DNA of 64,000 nucleotides, taken from positions 1 through 64,000 of the forward strand of contig NZ_SKCD01000028.1 of NCBI RefSeq assembly GCF_006542765.1, written 5' to 3'. Each line of letters starts with the position of its first letter. Within the stretch, counting starts at the first letter, position 1. Position numbers and translations under genes: made by a program. The notes under the pieces are model-generated. The model saw nothing but the letters and a program-made list of their open reading frames with translations. It searched no databases and had not been told where the DNA came from. The DNA comes from Paenibacillus luteus (lineage in GTDB: Bacteria; Bacillota; Bacilli; Paenibacillales; Paenibacillaceae). Shown here in pieces: positions 16,397 to 25,187 of the stretch.

Positions 16397-17059
16397 ATGT
16401 TTCGTCATTTCCAATCGGACATTCAAGCGGTATTCGAGAATGATCCTGCTGCCCGAAGCCGTTTCGAGGTTGTCTTCACGTATTCCGGCTTGCATGCGAT
16501 ATGGGCGCATCGTATTGCACACCCTTTATACCGCAAAGGATACTTTACGCTTGCGCGAATGGTCTCTCAAGTGAGCCGCTTTATGACAGGTATTGAGATT
16601 CATCCCGGGGCTCAAATCGGAGACCGTCTGTTTATCGATCATGGCATGGGCGTCGTCATAGGAGAAACCTGCGAGATCGGGGATGATGTTGTCATCTACC
16701 AGGGCGTAACGCTTGGCGGAACGGGCAAGGAAAAAGGGAAGCGTCATCCGACTATTGGCAATAATGTAGTTATTGGCTCTGGAGCGAAGGTGCTTGGTTC
16801 GTTCGAAGTGGGGGAGTTCTCTAATATCGGATCGAATGCGGTAGTGCTGAGAGAGGTTCCTGCCAATTGTACAGTAGTGGGCAATCCCGGCCGCGTAGTT
16901 AAACGGAACGGGCAGCGCGTTGGCGATCGGCTTGACCATACGCAGCTTCCTGATCCGGTCATAGAAATGTTCCGCACGATGCAAAAGGAAATCGATGATT
17001 TGAAAACCGAACTGAAGCAGCTTCGGGAACCTGTAGCTGGAGGAGAAATACGAAAATGA
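16397..17059 (+). CDS. cysE: CysE, serine O-acetyltransferase
   Basis: A 220-residue enzyme that acetylates serine to O-acetylserine, the carbon skeleton for cysteine. A helical N-terminus is followed by left-handed beta-helix hexapeptide repeats (about 65-165), with Asp81-His82 in FIDHGMG at the active site and GGTGKEKGKRHP as the substrate loop. A charged helical tail ends it. ATG 16397 lies 8 bp after AAGGAG. It overlaps cysS by four bases, and both are under the Cys T-box, so cysteine supply and tRNA charging rise together. Confidence 0.95.
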   Translation: MFRHFQSDIQAVFENDPAARSRFEVVFTYSGLHAIWAHRIAHPLYRKGYFTLARMVSQVSRFMTGIEIHPGAQIGDRLFIDHGMGVVIGETCEIGDDVVIYQGVTLGGTGKEKGKRHPTIGNNVVIGSGAKVLGSFEVGEFSNIGSNAVVLREVPANCTVVGNPGRVVKRNGQRVGDRLDHTQLPDPVIEMFRTMQKEIDDLKTELKQLREPVAGGEIRK

Positions 17060-18498
17060 CAGTATCTTTGTTCAACACCCTATCCAGGCAAAAAGAAACG
17101 TTTGTCCCGCAAGAGCCGGGGAAAGTGAAAATGTATGTCTGTGGACCCACCGTATATGATTATATTCATATCGGCAACGCGCGGCCCGTTATTTTCTTCG
17201 ACGTTGTCCGCCGTTATTTGGAGGATGTCGGAAATGAAGTACAATATGTTGTGAATTTCACTGATGTTGACGATAAGCTGATTCGCAAAGCAGAGCAATT
17301 GGGAACGACTGTGCCAGAAGTTGCGGAGAAGTTTATTGCAGCGTTTTATGCAGATATTGAGGCGCTTGGCGTTCATAAAGCGACGCTTAATCCGCGTGTA
17401 ACGGAGCATATCCCTCAGATCATTGCGTTTATTCAAGGGCTGATCGACAAAGGCTATGCTTATATGAGTGAGGGTGACGTTTACTACCGTACGGCTGCAT
17501 TTGCAGATTACGGGAAGCTGTCCCATCAAAATATCGAAGAGCTGCAGTTCGGCATTCGGGTTGAGATTGGCGATCGTAAAGAGAATCAGCAGGATTTTGT
17601 GTTATGGAAGGGTGCCAAGCCGGGAGAAATTAAATGGGAAAGTCCATTTGGCGAAGGTCGTCCGGGCTGGCATATAGAATGCTCAGCCATGGCCCGTGCT
17701 TATCTTGGAGACACGCTGGATATTCACGGCGGGGGACATGATCTGCAGTTTCCGCATCATGAGTGCGAATGCGCGCAATCCGAGGCTTTAACAGGCAAAC
17801 CGCTTTCGAATTACTGGATGCACAACGGTTATATTCACATTAACAACGAGAAAATGTCCAAATCGCTTGGCAACGGCATTACAGTACATGAGCTGGTGAA
17901 GCGGGTAAAGCCGAATGCTTTGCGTTACTTTATGCTCTCTACCCATTACCGGAGCCCGCTGAATTTCAGTGACGAAACGGTGGCTCAAGCGGAAAACAGC
18001 GTGGAGCGAATTGCAAACAGTGCAGCGAATCTTAAGCACAGGCTTGCTGCCTTAAAATCAGAGCTGCCGCAAGCAGGGCATGGAACGAGTGGTCTTATTC
18101 CATCGGGCGATGATGCATTGGATTCGAAGCTAAAGTCAATTCATGAACAATTCCATGCCAAAATGAGCGATGATTTTAATACGCCTGATGCGATAACGTC
18201 TATCTTTGATCTTGTTGCTGAGGCTAATCAATATTTAAATCGTGCGGATGCTGCTGCAGGCGCTATCCTTGCTTTGCTTACCTTGCTGGAGCGTATGGAT
18301 GCTGTCCTTGGACTGCTGCCGCAGCAGCAAGCGGATGCCGAGCTGCTGGATGCGGATATTGAACAGCTGATTGTAGAGCGTACCGAAGCCCGCCAATCTA
18401 AAAATTGGGCTAGAGCGGATGAGATACGGGTACTGCTCACGGAAAAGAACATCGTGCTTGAGGATACGCCGCAAGGTATCCGCTGGCGGCGCAAATGA
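17056..18498 (+). CDS. cysS: Cysteinyl-tRNA synthetase
   Basis: A 480-residue class I synthetase. CGPTVYDYIHIGNARP (zinc Cys plus HIGH), GWHIECSAMA and HHECECAQSEA (remaining zinc ligands) and NEKMSKSLGN (KMSKS) are intact. ATGA overlaps join it to both cysE upstream and mrnC downstream, giving a tightly coupled cysE-cysS-mrnC-rlmB-rae1 series as in B. subtilis. Confidence 0.97.
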   Translation: MTVSLFNTLSRQKETFVPQEPGKVKMYVCGPTVYDYIHIGNARPVIFFDVVRRYLEDVGNEVQYVVNFTDVDDKLIRKAEQLGTTVPEVAEKFIAAFYADIEALGVHKATLNPRVTEHIPQIIAFIQGLIDKGYAYMSEGDVYYRTAAFADYGKLSHQNIEELQFGIRVEIGDRKENQQDFVLWKGAKPGEIKWESPFGEGRPGWHIECSAMARAYLGDTLDIHGGGHDLQFPHHECECAQSEALTGKPLSNYWMHNGYIHINNEKMSKSLGNGITVHELVKRVKPNALRYFMLSTHYRSPLNFSDETVAQAENSVERIANSAANLKHRLAALKSELPQAGHGTSGLIPSGDDALDSKLKSIHEQFHAKMSDDFNTPDAITSIFDLVAEANQYLNRADAAAGAILALLTLLERMDAVLGLLPQQQADAELLDADIEQLIVERTEARQSKNWARADEIRVLLTEKNIVLEDTPQGIRWRRK

Positions 18499-18923
18499 GC
18501 GAGCACATCGATACAAATATGCTGCTCTTTCATCCGCCTTCCAAAAAGCCGCAGCTAATGAATCCTGTTATCCTGGCGTATATAGGGGATGCGGTCTTTG
18601 AATTGCTCGTACGGCAATATTTAATTTCGCTTCCGAATCAGAAATCACATCATATTCATCGAGAAGCAACGAAATTTGTGTCCGCCAAAGGACAAAAAAG
18701 AACGCTGGACCGCTGGCAGCCACATTTAACAGAGGAAGAGGCGGACATTGTCCGCCGGGGCCGCAATGCCAAGTCTGGCACGCCACCTAAAAATGCCGAT
18801 CTTGCCGATTATCGGCTCGCTACCGCTTTGGAGAGTCTCGTAGGCTACCTGTATTATGAGGGGCGCATGGAAAGATTGCATGAATTGTTTGATATTGCAC
18901 TGGGAGAACAACCCAAACCATAG
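18495..18923 (+). CDS. mrnC: Mini-ribonuclease III, 23S rRNA maturation
   Basis: A 142-residue RNase III catalytic domain without a double-stranded RNA-binding domain. It trims 23S rRNA precursor ends in Bacillota. YIGDAVFE at 29-36 supplies the conserved acidic motif, and the second acidic site is near DYRLATALESLVGYLYYEG. Its start overlaps the cysS stop by four bases. Confidence 0.94.
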   Translation: MSEHIDTNMLLFHPPSKKPQLMNPVILAYIGDAVFELLVRQYLISLPNQKSHHIHREATKFVSAKGQKRTLDRWQPHLTEEEADIVRRGRNAKSGTPPKNADLADYRLATALESLVGYLYYEGRMERLHELFDIALGEQPKP

Positions 18924-18969
18924 ATGATGGGCTTTGAATCTGATTAAAATGAAATGAGGAGGGTGACCG

Positions 18970-19725
18970 ATGACTGAAGAAATCATTCAGGATGAAATGA
19001 TCGCCGGTAAGCACCCTGTGCTAGAGGCGCTGCGTTCAGGACGTGAGATTAATAAGATATGGATTGCCGATGGTGCTCAGAAAACACTGACGCAGCCGAT
19101 CGTTGCAGAAGCCAAGAAGTCCGGTATCGTTGTCCAATTCGTGGACAAAAGAAAGCTGGACAGCTTGACTCCGGGCGTAACGCATCAAGGCGTAGTTGCT
19201 CAAGCGGCAGCTTTCGCTTATGTAGAGGTAGAAGAGATTCTTGAGCGGGCAAAGCAACGGGAGGAAGTTCCTTTTGTTTTACTGCTGGACGAAATCGAGG
19301 ACCCACATAATCTAGGTTCAATTCTCAGGACTGCAGAATGCACCGGCGTGCATGGTGTCATTATCCCGAAGCGCCGCTCCGCTAGCTTGACGGCTACGGT
19401 GTTGAAGACTTCTGCTGGAGCAGCTGAGCATGTGCCGGTAGCCCGCGTAACGAATCTGGCACAAACAATCGATAAATTGAAGGAAGCGGGCGTCTGGGTA
19501 GCGGGTACCGATCTTAGCGCATCGCAAGACGTATACAAAATGAAGTTTGATATGCCGCTTGCGATTGTCATTGGAAACGAGAGTAAAGGCATGGGCAGAC
19601 TCATCAAGGAAAAATGCGATTTTCTCGTTAAGCTGCCAATGCTTGGCCAATTAAATTCGTTGAACGCATCCGTTGCGGCGGGCGTGCTTATGTATGAGGT
19701 CGTTCGGCAGCGTCGGGGTATTTAG
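18970..19725 (+). CDS. rlmB: RlmB, 23S rRNA (guanosine-2'-O-)-methyltransferase
   Basis: A 251-residue SpoU/TrmH-family enzyme with an N-terminal substrate-binding domain and a knotted methyltransferase domain. The three SPOUT motifs are visible: DPHNLGSILRTAE, IVIGNESKGM and LNSLNASVAAGVLMYE. ATG 18970 follows GAGGAGGG. Its target is expected to be the 23S peptidyl-transferase-region guanosine, but closely related family members cannot be excluded. Confidence 0.9.
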   Translation: MTEEIIQDEMIAGKHPVLEALRSGREINKIWIADGAQKTLTQPIVAEAKKSGIVVQFVDKRKLDSLTPGVTHQGVVAQAAAFAYVEVEEILERAKQREEVPFVLLLDEIEDPHNLGSILRTAECTGVHGVIIPKRRSASLTATVLKTSAGAAEHVPVARVTNLAQTIDKLKEAGVWVAGTDLSASQDVYKMKFDMPLAIVIGNESKGMGRLIKEKCDFLVKLPMLGQLNSLNASVAAGVLMYEVVRQRRGI

Positions 19726-19728
19726 ACC

Positions 19729-20262
19729 ATGAATCGGCGCGACGATATTTTATTAGTCGACGGGTATAACATGATTGGGGCTTGGCCGGTACTTGAGAAG
19801 CTGAAGGAGTATGACTTGGAGGAAGCCCGGGATAAACTGCTTGATATGCTCGCTGATTATCAGGGATTCACCGGCATGCAGGTATTTGTGGTGTTTGATG
19901 CGCACCAAGTACCTGGGATTGGGGCCACGTACCGGCAGCACAAGCTGACGATCGTCTATACGAAAGAGAAAGAAACGGCTGATGAATGTATCGAGCGTCT
20001 TTGCTCCGAGCTGTTCGTTCGGCGCCGGAACATTTATGTTGCGACGTCTGATTTGGTGGAGCAGCATGTGGCCTTTGGCAAGGGAGCTCTTCGCGTATCC
20101 GCTCGGGAGCTGCTGATCGATATCGGGCAAAACAAAAGAAACATCGAACAATCTCTTCGTGAAGACAAGCCTGGGAAGCGAAATTCGGTAGACGGGATCG
20201 TGAGCTTGGAGATTCGTAGCAAGCTTGAGAGGTTAAGGCGAGGCGAGAAAGACGCAGATTAG
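19729..20262 (+). CDS. rae1: Rae1/YacP, ribosome-associated NYN endoribonuclease
   Basis: A 177-residue NYN (PIN-like) nuclease. The start DILLVDGYNMIGAW, then VVFDAHQV and YVATSDLVEQHVAF place the acidic catalytic residues. In B. subtilis the homologue cuts mRNA in the ribosomal A site. It starts three bases after the rlmB stop, and a charged tail ends it. The following 276-base gap carries the sigH promoter. Confidence 0.88.
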   Translation: MNRRDDILLVDGYNMIGAWPVLEKLKEYDLEEARDKLLDMLADYQGFTGMQVFVVFDAHQVPGIGATYRQHKLTIVYTKEKETADECIERLCSELFVRRRNIYVATSDLVEQHVAFGKGALRVSARELLIDIGQNKRNIEQSLREDKPGKRNSVDGIVSLEIRSKLERLRRGEKDAD

Positions 20263-20348
20263 ATCCTTTGAATAAGAAGGAAACGGTTGGAAATTCCACA
20301 AAGTTACAAAATTGCTAGTAAATCAATGGTTTCAGCAACTCGGATTGG

Positions 20349-20378
20349 TTGACGGTGTAAGGTTACATAATGTATACT
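20349..20378 (+). promoter_or_regulatory. Promoter of sigH
   Basis: TTGACG (20349-20354) and TATACT (20373-20378) have an 18-bp spacer. The leader to the GTG start is about 155 bases, and I see no other feature in it. Confidence 0.65.
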
Positions 20379-20538
20379 GACTCTATTATTAGCGATAAGA
20401 ACGTGAGGATTTTGCTTGATATCCTTTCTTATCTTTCGACGTGAAGCGCTGCTAGTTTCCTAATGTTGGATACAGTTAGAACGGTTTGCGTGAATAAGAA
20501 TCTAGCGGTGTACGCCTTGCAGGCCGGAGGGATAGTTC

Positions 20539-21189
20539 GTGAGTATCGACCTCAAAGAATGGAGTACGCTTGAGTATGACAGCAGTACGGACGAGGATAT
20601 CGTCGAAGCGGTCCGCAATGGCGACAGCATAGCGTTGGAATATTTGATTAACAAGTATAAGAATTTCGTAAGAGCGAAGGCTCGCTCGTATTTTCTTATC
20701 GGTGCGGATCGTGAAGATATCGTACAGGAGGGTATGATTGGTCTATACAAGGCAATTCGTGATTTTAAAGGGGACAAGCTAGCAAGCTTCAAAGCCTTTG
20801 CAGAATTGTGTATAACGAGACAAATTATTACCGCCATCAAAACAGCCACGCGTCAGAAGCACATCCCGCTTAATTCCTACGTATCGCTCGATAAGCCCAT
20901 TTATGATGAAGATTCGGATCGCACGCTGCTTGATGTCATTTGTGGCACACGCGTTTCTGATCCCGAAGAATTAATCATTAACCAAGAAGAATTCATTGGA
21001 CTGGAAGACAAAATGTCCGAAATTTTAAGCGATCTTGAACGTAAGGTGCTTATGCTTTATTTGGACGGAAGGTCCTATCAGGAAATTGCTGTCGATTTGG
21101 ATCGGCATGTGAAATCCATTGACAATGCCCTTCAACGCGTAAAGCGGAAGCTGGAGCGTTACTTGGAAGTCAGAGACATTAGCGGTTAA
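20539..21189 (+). CDS. sigH: RNA polymerase sigma-H factor
   Basis: A 216-residue sigma-70 family factor that directs early sporulation and post-exponential genes in Bacillus. Region 2 (YKNFVRAKARSYFLIGADREDIVQEGMIGLYKAIRDF) and region 4 (LSDLERKVLMLYLDGRSYQEIAVDLDRHVKSIDNALQRVKRKL) are both present. GTG start with GGAGGG upstream. Position between rae1 and rpmG-secE-nusG is the same as in B. subtilis. Confidence 0.95.
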   Translation: MSIDLKEWSTLEYDSSTDEDIVEAVRNGDSIALEYLINKYKNFVRAKARSYFLIGADREDIVQEGMIGLYKAIRDFKGDKLASFKAFAELCITRQIITAIKTATRQKHIPLNSYVSLDKPIYDEDSDRTLLDVICGTRVSDPEELIINQEEFIGLEDKMSEILSDLERKVLMLYLDGRSYQEIAVDLDRHVKSIDNALQRVKRKLERYLEVRDISG

Positions 21190-21217
21190 CCGCATTCATA
21201 TTTACATCGTGAATAAC

Positions 21218-21271
21218 GAGGACTGTCTTCCATCTGGCGGTTTCAGATGAGATATGCGGTCCTTTTTGTTT
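21218..21271 (+). terminator. Terminator after sigH
   Basis: AGGAC pairs with GTCCT around an inner hairpin CATCTG/CAGATG, followed by TTTTTGTTTT. Confidence 0.7.
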
Positions 21272-21362
21272 TAAATGGGTAAAACTAGACTATACTGATA
21301 GATACGAGCCCGGTGTCAGCGTTGTTACCAATTATTCGTAGGCGGAACAGCTATCTTTTACA

Positions 21363-21391
21363 TTGACATCAAAATTGCGGTATGCTAAAGT
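21363..21391 (+). promoter_or_regulatory. Promoter of rpmG-secE-nusG
   Basis: TTGACA (21363-21368), a 17-bp spacer and TAAAGT (21386-21391) preceded by TGC form a strong -35 with an extended -10. Confidence 0.8.
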
Positions 21392-21503
21392 GTTTAGGTA
21401 GGCCTAAATTCGAGGTTTTTTTTCGTTTTGGCGTTGGAATCAATGAACTTTCATATAGAGCTTCATGATTCGTATTTTGTAGCAGTTCGGGAGGTGTAAT
21501 TCA

Positions 21504-21653
21504 ATGCGGGTAATTATCACGTTGGCATGCACAAACTGCAAACAGAGAAACTATGCGAGCAGCAAGAACAAACGCAATCACCCCGACCGCATCGAGTTGA
21601 AGAAGTTTTGCAAGTTCTGTAACGAGCAGACTCCTCATCGCGAGACGAGATAG
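21504..21653 (+). CDS. rpmG: 50S ribosomal protein L33
   Basis: A 49-residue protein, short enough to be missed. It begins MRVIITLACTNCKQRNY and has the second zinc pair in KKFCKFCNEQTPH, so it is the zinc-binding form. GGGAGG precedes ATG 21504, and secE follows after 18 bp. The rpmG-secE-nusG order is standard for Bacillota. Confidence 0.95.
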   Translation: MRVIITLACTNCKQRNYASSKNKRNHPDRIELKKFCKFCNEQTPHRETR

Positions 21654-21671
21654 TCAATTGGAGGTGTGAAC

Positions 21672-21881
21672 GTGGCATTTTTGGCTAAACTAAAGCAAAG
21701 CTTTGGTACAACGTTTAGTTTTTTTGCCGACAGCTGGGCGGAACTTAAGAAGGTTCGCTGGCCAAGTCGTAAAGAGTTAGTGAGCTATTCGATCGTGGTT
21801 TTGCTTACGATCACGCTTGTAACCATTTACTTCTGGCTTCTTGACATCGGGATCTCGTCTCTGGTTGAACTCATTGTTTAA
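21672..21881 (+). CDS. secE: Preprotein translocase subunit SecE
   Basis: A 69-residue single-span membrane protein that clamps SecY. The amphipathic segment ELKKVRWPSRKELVSYS is followed by the transmembrane helix VVLLTITLVTIYFWLLDIGIS. GTG 21672 sits 7 bp after GGAGG; a GTG at 21666 is too close to that site. Confidence 0.93.
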   Translation: MAFLAKLKQSFGTTFSFFADSWAELKKVRWPSRKELVSYSIVVLLTITLVTIYFWLLDIGISSLVELIV

Positions 21882-21905
21882 GAAGGGTCCAAAGGTGGAT
21901 TTGTG

Positions 21906-22439
21906 ATGGAAAAAAGATGGTACGTCGTGCATACCTATTCAGGCTATGAGAACAAGGTGAAAGCCAATTTGGAGCGCCGTGTTGAATCAATGGGCATGGA
22001 AGACAAGATTTTCCGTGTGCTAGTTCCTATGGAAGAAGAAGTGGTAGAGAAGGATGGTAAGAAAAAGACTGTCCAACGTAAAGTCTACCCCGGTTATGTT
22101 CTGGTGGAAATGGTTCAAACCGACGATTCGTGGTACGTTGTTCGTAATACGCCAGGCGTAACTGGATTTGTAGGATCAACAGGTTCCGGTTCAAAACCGA
22201 TTCCTCTATTGCCAGATGAGGTTGAGCAAATTCTCAAGCACATGGGCATGGAAGAGCCAAAACCGAAAATCGAGTTCGATCTGAAAGAAACCGTTCGCGT
22301 CAAAGTAGGTCCTTTCGCAGATTTTGTTGGTACAGTAGAAGAAATTTTGCTGGACAAAGCGAAGTTGAAGGTTCATGTAAACATGTTTGGCAGGGAAACC
22401 CCGCTGGAGCTGGATTACACTCAAGTGGAAAAGATATAA
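21906..22439 (+). CDS. nusG: Transcription antitermination/pausing factor NusG
   Basis: A 177-residue protein with the NGN domain (WYVVHTYSGYENKVKANLERR) that binds RNA polymerase and a C-terminal KOW domain (VKVGPFADFVGTVEEI) that contacts Rho or ribosome. ATG 21906 after AAGGTGG; a GTG directly before it would add one residue. Confidence 0.96.
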   Translation: MEKRWYVVHTYSGYENKVKANLERRVESMGMEDKIFRVLVPMEEEVVEKDGKKKTVQRKVYPGYVLVEMVQTDDSWYVVRNTPGVTGFVGSTGSGSKPIPLLPDEVEQILKHMGMEEPKPKIEFDLKETVRVKVGPFADFVGTVEEILLDKAKLKVHVNMFGRETPLELDYTQVEKI

Positions 22440-22559
22440 TATCTGGTTTCTATAACCCACCTGGGTTAAACCGGTGGTGGTTTGGAGGCGAAGTAACAAC
22501 GCTTCTTACAGAGGCGGATGTTATTTACGCATGGAATAAAGGGTTAGGAGGTGTCAGGC

Positions 22560-22985
22560 ATGGCAAAGAAAGTCATCAAGATGGTCAAACTGCAAGTTCC
22601 TGCAGGTAAAGCAAACCCAGCGCCGCCGATCGGTCCAGCACTTGGTCAAGCAGGCGTTAACATTATGGCGTTTTGTAAAGAGTTTAATGCTCGTACCGCG
22701 GATCAAGCAGGATTGATTATTCCAGTCGTTATTACAGTATTTGAAGACCGTTCTTTCACTTTCGAGACAAAAACGCCGCCGGCAGCAGTATTGCTACGCG
22801 TCGCAGCTGGAATCGAAAAAGGTTCAGGCGAACCGAATAAGAAAAAGGTCGCTACTGTAAAACGTGACAAAGTTCGCGAAATCGCTGAGCAAAAAATGCC
22901 GGATCTTAACGCAGCTTCTGTTGAAGCAGCAATGCGTATGGTTGAAGGTACTGCTCGCAGCATGGGCGTAACTATTGTTGACTAA
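22560..22985 (+). CDS. rplK: 50S ribosomal protein L11
   Basis: A 141-residue stalk-base protein that binds the 23S GTPase centre. VIKMVKLQVPAGKANPAPPIGPALGQAGVN is cut here only in description: the PAPPIGPALGQ thiostrepton-region prolines are intact. ATG 22560 lies 7 bp after TAGGAGGTG; the GTG at 22551 lies inside that site. First gene of the L11-L1-L10-L7/L12 group. Confidence 0.95.
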   Translation: MAKKVIKMVKLQVPAGKANPAPPIGPALGQAGVNIMAFCKEFNARTADQAGLIIPVVITVFEDRSFTFETKTPPAAVLLRVAAGIEKGSGEPNKKKVATVKRDKVREIAEQKMPDLNAASVEAAMRMVEGTARSMGVTIVD

Positions 22986-23027
22986 TACCGCGAGGTAGCT
23001 TGCTTTGCGTTAGCTTCGGCTTTCGCG

Positions 23028-23073
23028 AGTGGGAGGATCATCCTTAGGAGGATTTTCCGCTACAACCACATGA
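23028..23073 (+). promoter_or_regulatory. Possible L1-binding leader between rplK and rplA
   Basis: GTGGGAGG (23029 onward) and CCGCTACAACCAC (23057 onward) bracket a short hairpin. The pair of elements looks like the mRNA mimic of the 23S L1 site that allows L1 autoregulation. The assignment rests on recollection of the motif and is tentative. Confidence 0.4.
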
Positions 23074-23086
23074 GGAGGAAATTACA

Positions 23087-23779
23087 ATGGCTAAACAAGG
23101 TAAAAAATATGTAGAAGCTGCTAAGCTTATTGATAGCGAAGCAACATACGAGCCTTTGGAAGCGATCGAGCTTGTGAAGAAGGCTGCAACAGCTAAATTC
23201 GACGAATCCGTTGAAGTAGCAGTTCGTTTGGGTGTAGACCCACGTAAACAAGACCAAGCTGTTCGTGGTGTAGTTGTACTACCACACGGTACAGGTAAAA
23301 CAAAACGCGTTCTCGTTTTCGCAAAAGGCGAAAAAGTGAAAGAAGCGGAAGCTGCTGGTGCTGACTTTGTTGGCGATGCAGACATGATCAACAAAATCCA
23401 ACAAGGCTGGTTCGAATTCGACGTTTGCGTAGCAACGCCGGACATGATGGCTGAAGTTGGTAAACTTGGACGTATTCTTGGTGGTAAAGGCTTGATGCCG
23501 AACCCTAAAGCTGGTACAGTAACGTTTGACGTTGCTAAAGCCGTTCAAGAAATCAAAGCCGGTAAGATTGAATACCGTCTTGACAAAGCAGGTCAAATCC
23601 ATGCTCCAATCGGTAAAGTATCTTTCGATGCTGAGAAACTCAACGAGAACCTCAAATCATTGATCGATGCGCTTAACCGCGCTAAACCGGCTGCTGCAAA
23701 AGGTATTTACCTGAAAAACATTGCCGTTTCTTCGACAATGGGCCCTGGCGCTCGTGTTTCAACAGCGATTTATCGCTAA
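23087..23779 (+). CDS. rplA: 50S ribosomal protein L1
   Basis: A 230-residue protein of the L1 stalk, which helps move E-site tRNA. LGVDPRKQDQAVRGVVVLPHGTGK and LGRILGGKGLMPNPKAGT are described by their short cores DPRKQDQ and GLMPNPK, both intact. Strong AGGAGG before ATG 23087. In many bacteria it also represses its own operon. Confidence 0.96.
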   Translation: MAKQGKKYVEAAKLIDSEATYEPLEAIELVKKAATAKFDESVEVAVRLGVDPRKQDQAVRGVVVLPHGTGKTKRVLVFAKGEKVKEAEAAGADFVGDADMINKIQQGWFEFDVCVATPDMMAEVGKLGRILGGKGLMPNPKAGTVTFDVAKAVQEIKAGKIEYRLDKAGQIHAPIGKVSFDAEKLNENLKSLIDALNRAKPAAAKGIYLKNIAVSSTMGPGARVSTAIYR

Positions 23780-23799
23780 GAAGAACGGAACTAAATTCG

Positions 23800-23950
23800 A
23801 ATACGCATACCGTAGACAGTAGGTGCCATAAGGCTTAATTTCCTACCGAGGTGTTATGATAAAACGTTTGTGAGCAATATTCGATCCATTCGGATTGATG
23901 CGCGATAACGACATCATGGCCTTCGCAGTGTCTGCGAAGGCCTTTCTCAT
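23800..23950 (+). promoter_or_regulatory. L10 leader with attenuator, upstream of rplJ
   Basis: The conserved core CCGTAGACAGTAGGTGCC, then AAGGCTTAATTTCCTACCGAGGT (23809-23852, read here in two parts) matches the known Bacillota L10 leader. It binds the L10-L12 complex. A strong hairpin, GGCCTTCGCAG with CTGCGAAGGCC at 23918-23942 followed by TTTCTC, would act as the attenuator. Confidence 0.88.
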
Positions 23951-24014
23951 GCATCGAGGCGTGGAAAGCCCGTCGTAATTAACGGAATGTATACTATTAC
24001 GGGAGGTGTACAGT

Positions 24015-24518
24015 TTGGCTAACGCAAATATCATCCAAGAGAAACAAGAGGCAGTTGCAGTTATTGCAGCGAAAATTGCTTCTAGCTCCAGTACAGTTGT
24101 AGCTGACTATCGTGGACTGAACGTTGCGCAAGTAACTGAACTTCGGAAACAACTTCGTGAAGCAGGAATCGAATTCCAAGTTCTTAAAAACTCGCTCGTT
24201 CGTCGCGCAACAGAAGGTACGGATTATGTAGAATTGAACAGCATTCTTACAGGTCCTACTGCAATTGCATTCGGTAACGAAGACGCTGTTGCTCCAGCTA
24301 AAATTTTGAACAACTTTGCTAAGAAAAATGAAGCTTTGAAACTTAAAGGCGGCATTGTTGAAGGTAAAGTGGTTTCACAAGAAGAGATCAAAGCACTTGC
24401 GGAACTTCCGTCCCGCGAAGGTTTGCTCTCTATGCTCCTCAGCGTATTGCAAGCTCCAGTGCGCAACTTCGCCCTTGCGGTTAAAGCAGTCGGCGAGAAG
24501 CAAGAAGCACAAGCATAA
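24015..24518 (+). CDS. rplJ: 50S ribosomal protein L10
   Basis: A 167-residue protein that anchors L7/L12 dimers. VVADYRGLNVAQVTELRKQLRE and LPSREGLLSMLLSVLQAPVR mark the family by their cores DYRGL and SREGLLSML. Start TTG 24015 is 6-7 bp after GGGAGGTG, and a GTG at 24006 overlaps that site. Expression is controlled by the leader before it. Confidence 0.94.
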   Translation: MANANIIQEKQEAVAVIAAKIASSSSTVVADYRGLNVAQVTELRKQLREAGIEFQVLKNSLVRRATEGTDYVELNSILTGPTAIAFGNEDAVAPAKILNNFAKKNEALKLKGGIVEGKVVSQEEIKALAELPSREGLLSMLLSVLQAPVRNFALAVKAVGEKQEAQA

Positions 24519-24604
24519 GATACGAACCTTTTCAGCACGGAACCGGCGAAAGCCGGCTGTATGATAAACCAAAAAAAATAAACCATATTCCCGGAGGTAT
24601 AATC

Positions 24605-24964
24605 ATGTCTAAAGAACAAATCCTAGAAGCGATTAAAGTTATGAACGTTCTTGAACTGAACGAGCTTGTTAAAGCAATTGAAGAAGAATTCGGCGTAACT
24701 GCAGCAGCTCCAGTAGCAGCAGCAGGTGCTGGAGCTGCTGTTGAAGCTGAGCAAACTGAATTCGACGTAATCCTTAACGGTGCTGGCCCATCGAAAATCA
24801 ACGTAATCAAAGTTGTTCGCGAAATCACAGGTCTTGGCCTGAAAGAAGCGAAAGACTTGGTTGATAGCGCTCCTAAAGCTGTTAAAGAAAAAGTTGCTAA
24901 AGAAGAAGCAGAAGCAGTTGCAGCTAAGCTTACTGAAGCTGGCGCTTCCGTAGAAGTTAAGTAA
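24605..24964 (+). CDS. rplL: 50S ribosomal protein L7/L12
   Basis: A 119-residue stalk protein that recruits translational GTPases. An N-terminal dimer domain, an alanine-rich hinge (about 35-48) and the C-terminal domain with GLGLKEAKDLVD are all typical. Followed by two hairpins before the next gene. Confidence 0.97.
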   Translation: MSKEQILEAIKVMNVLELNELVKAIEEEFGVTAAAPVAAAGAGAAVEAEQTEFDVILNGAGPSKINVIKVVREITGLGLKEAKDLVDSAPKAVKEKVAKEEAEAVAAKLTEAGASVEVK

Positions 24965-25016
24965 TATCGCTTCAAAACAATATGCTGATCATGCGATTGT
25001 ACGATGAATCGGCTGG

Positions 25017-25057
25017 CGAGCCCCTTGAACCGTCAGGTTTCAAGGGGCTCGTTGTAT
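25017..25057 (+). terminator. Terminator after rplL
   Basis: CGAGCCCCTTGAA pairs with TTCAAGGGGCTCG around a 9-base loop; only a modest T-rich tail (TTGTATGTT) follows, so some read-through is possible. Confidence 0.7.
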
Positions 25058-25061
25058 GTTA

Positions 25062-25106
25062 AAGGATAAGAATGTATAAGTCTTCGGCTTATACATTCTT
25101 ATCCTT
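25062..25106 (+). other. Perfect 19-bp hairpin with UUCG-type loop
   Basis: AAGGATAAGAATGTATAAG at 25062-25080 pairs with 25088-25106 without mismatch around TCTTCGG, a loop that contains the stable cUUCGg tetraloop. There is no long T run. It may protect or terminate the rplL mRNA, or act on the opposite strand. Confidence 0.7.
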
Positions 25107-25187
25107 CAACGCCAAACGAACCATTGTCGCAACGGCAGGGTGAACGTCGTTTGCGCGGTTTCGATGTTATAAAGGGGGTGATCGGTT

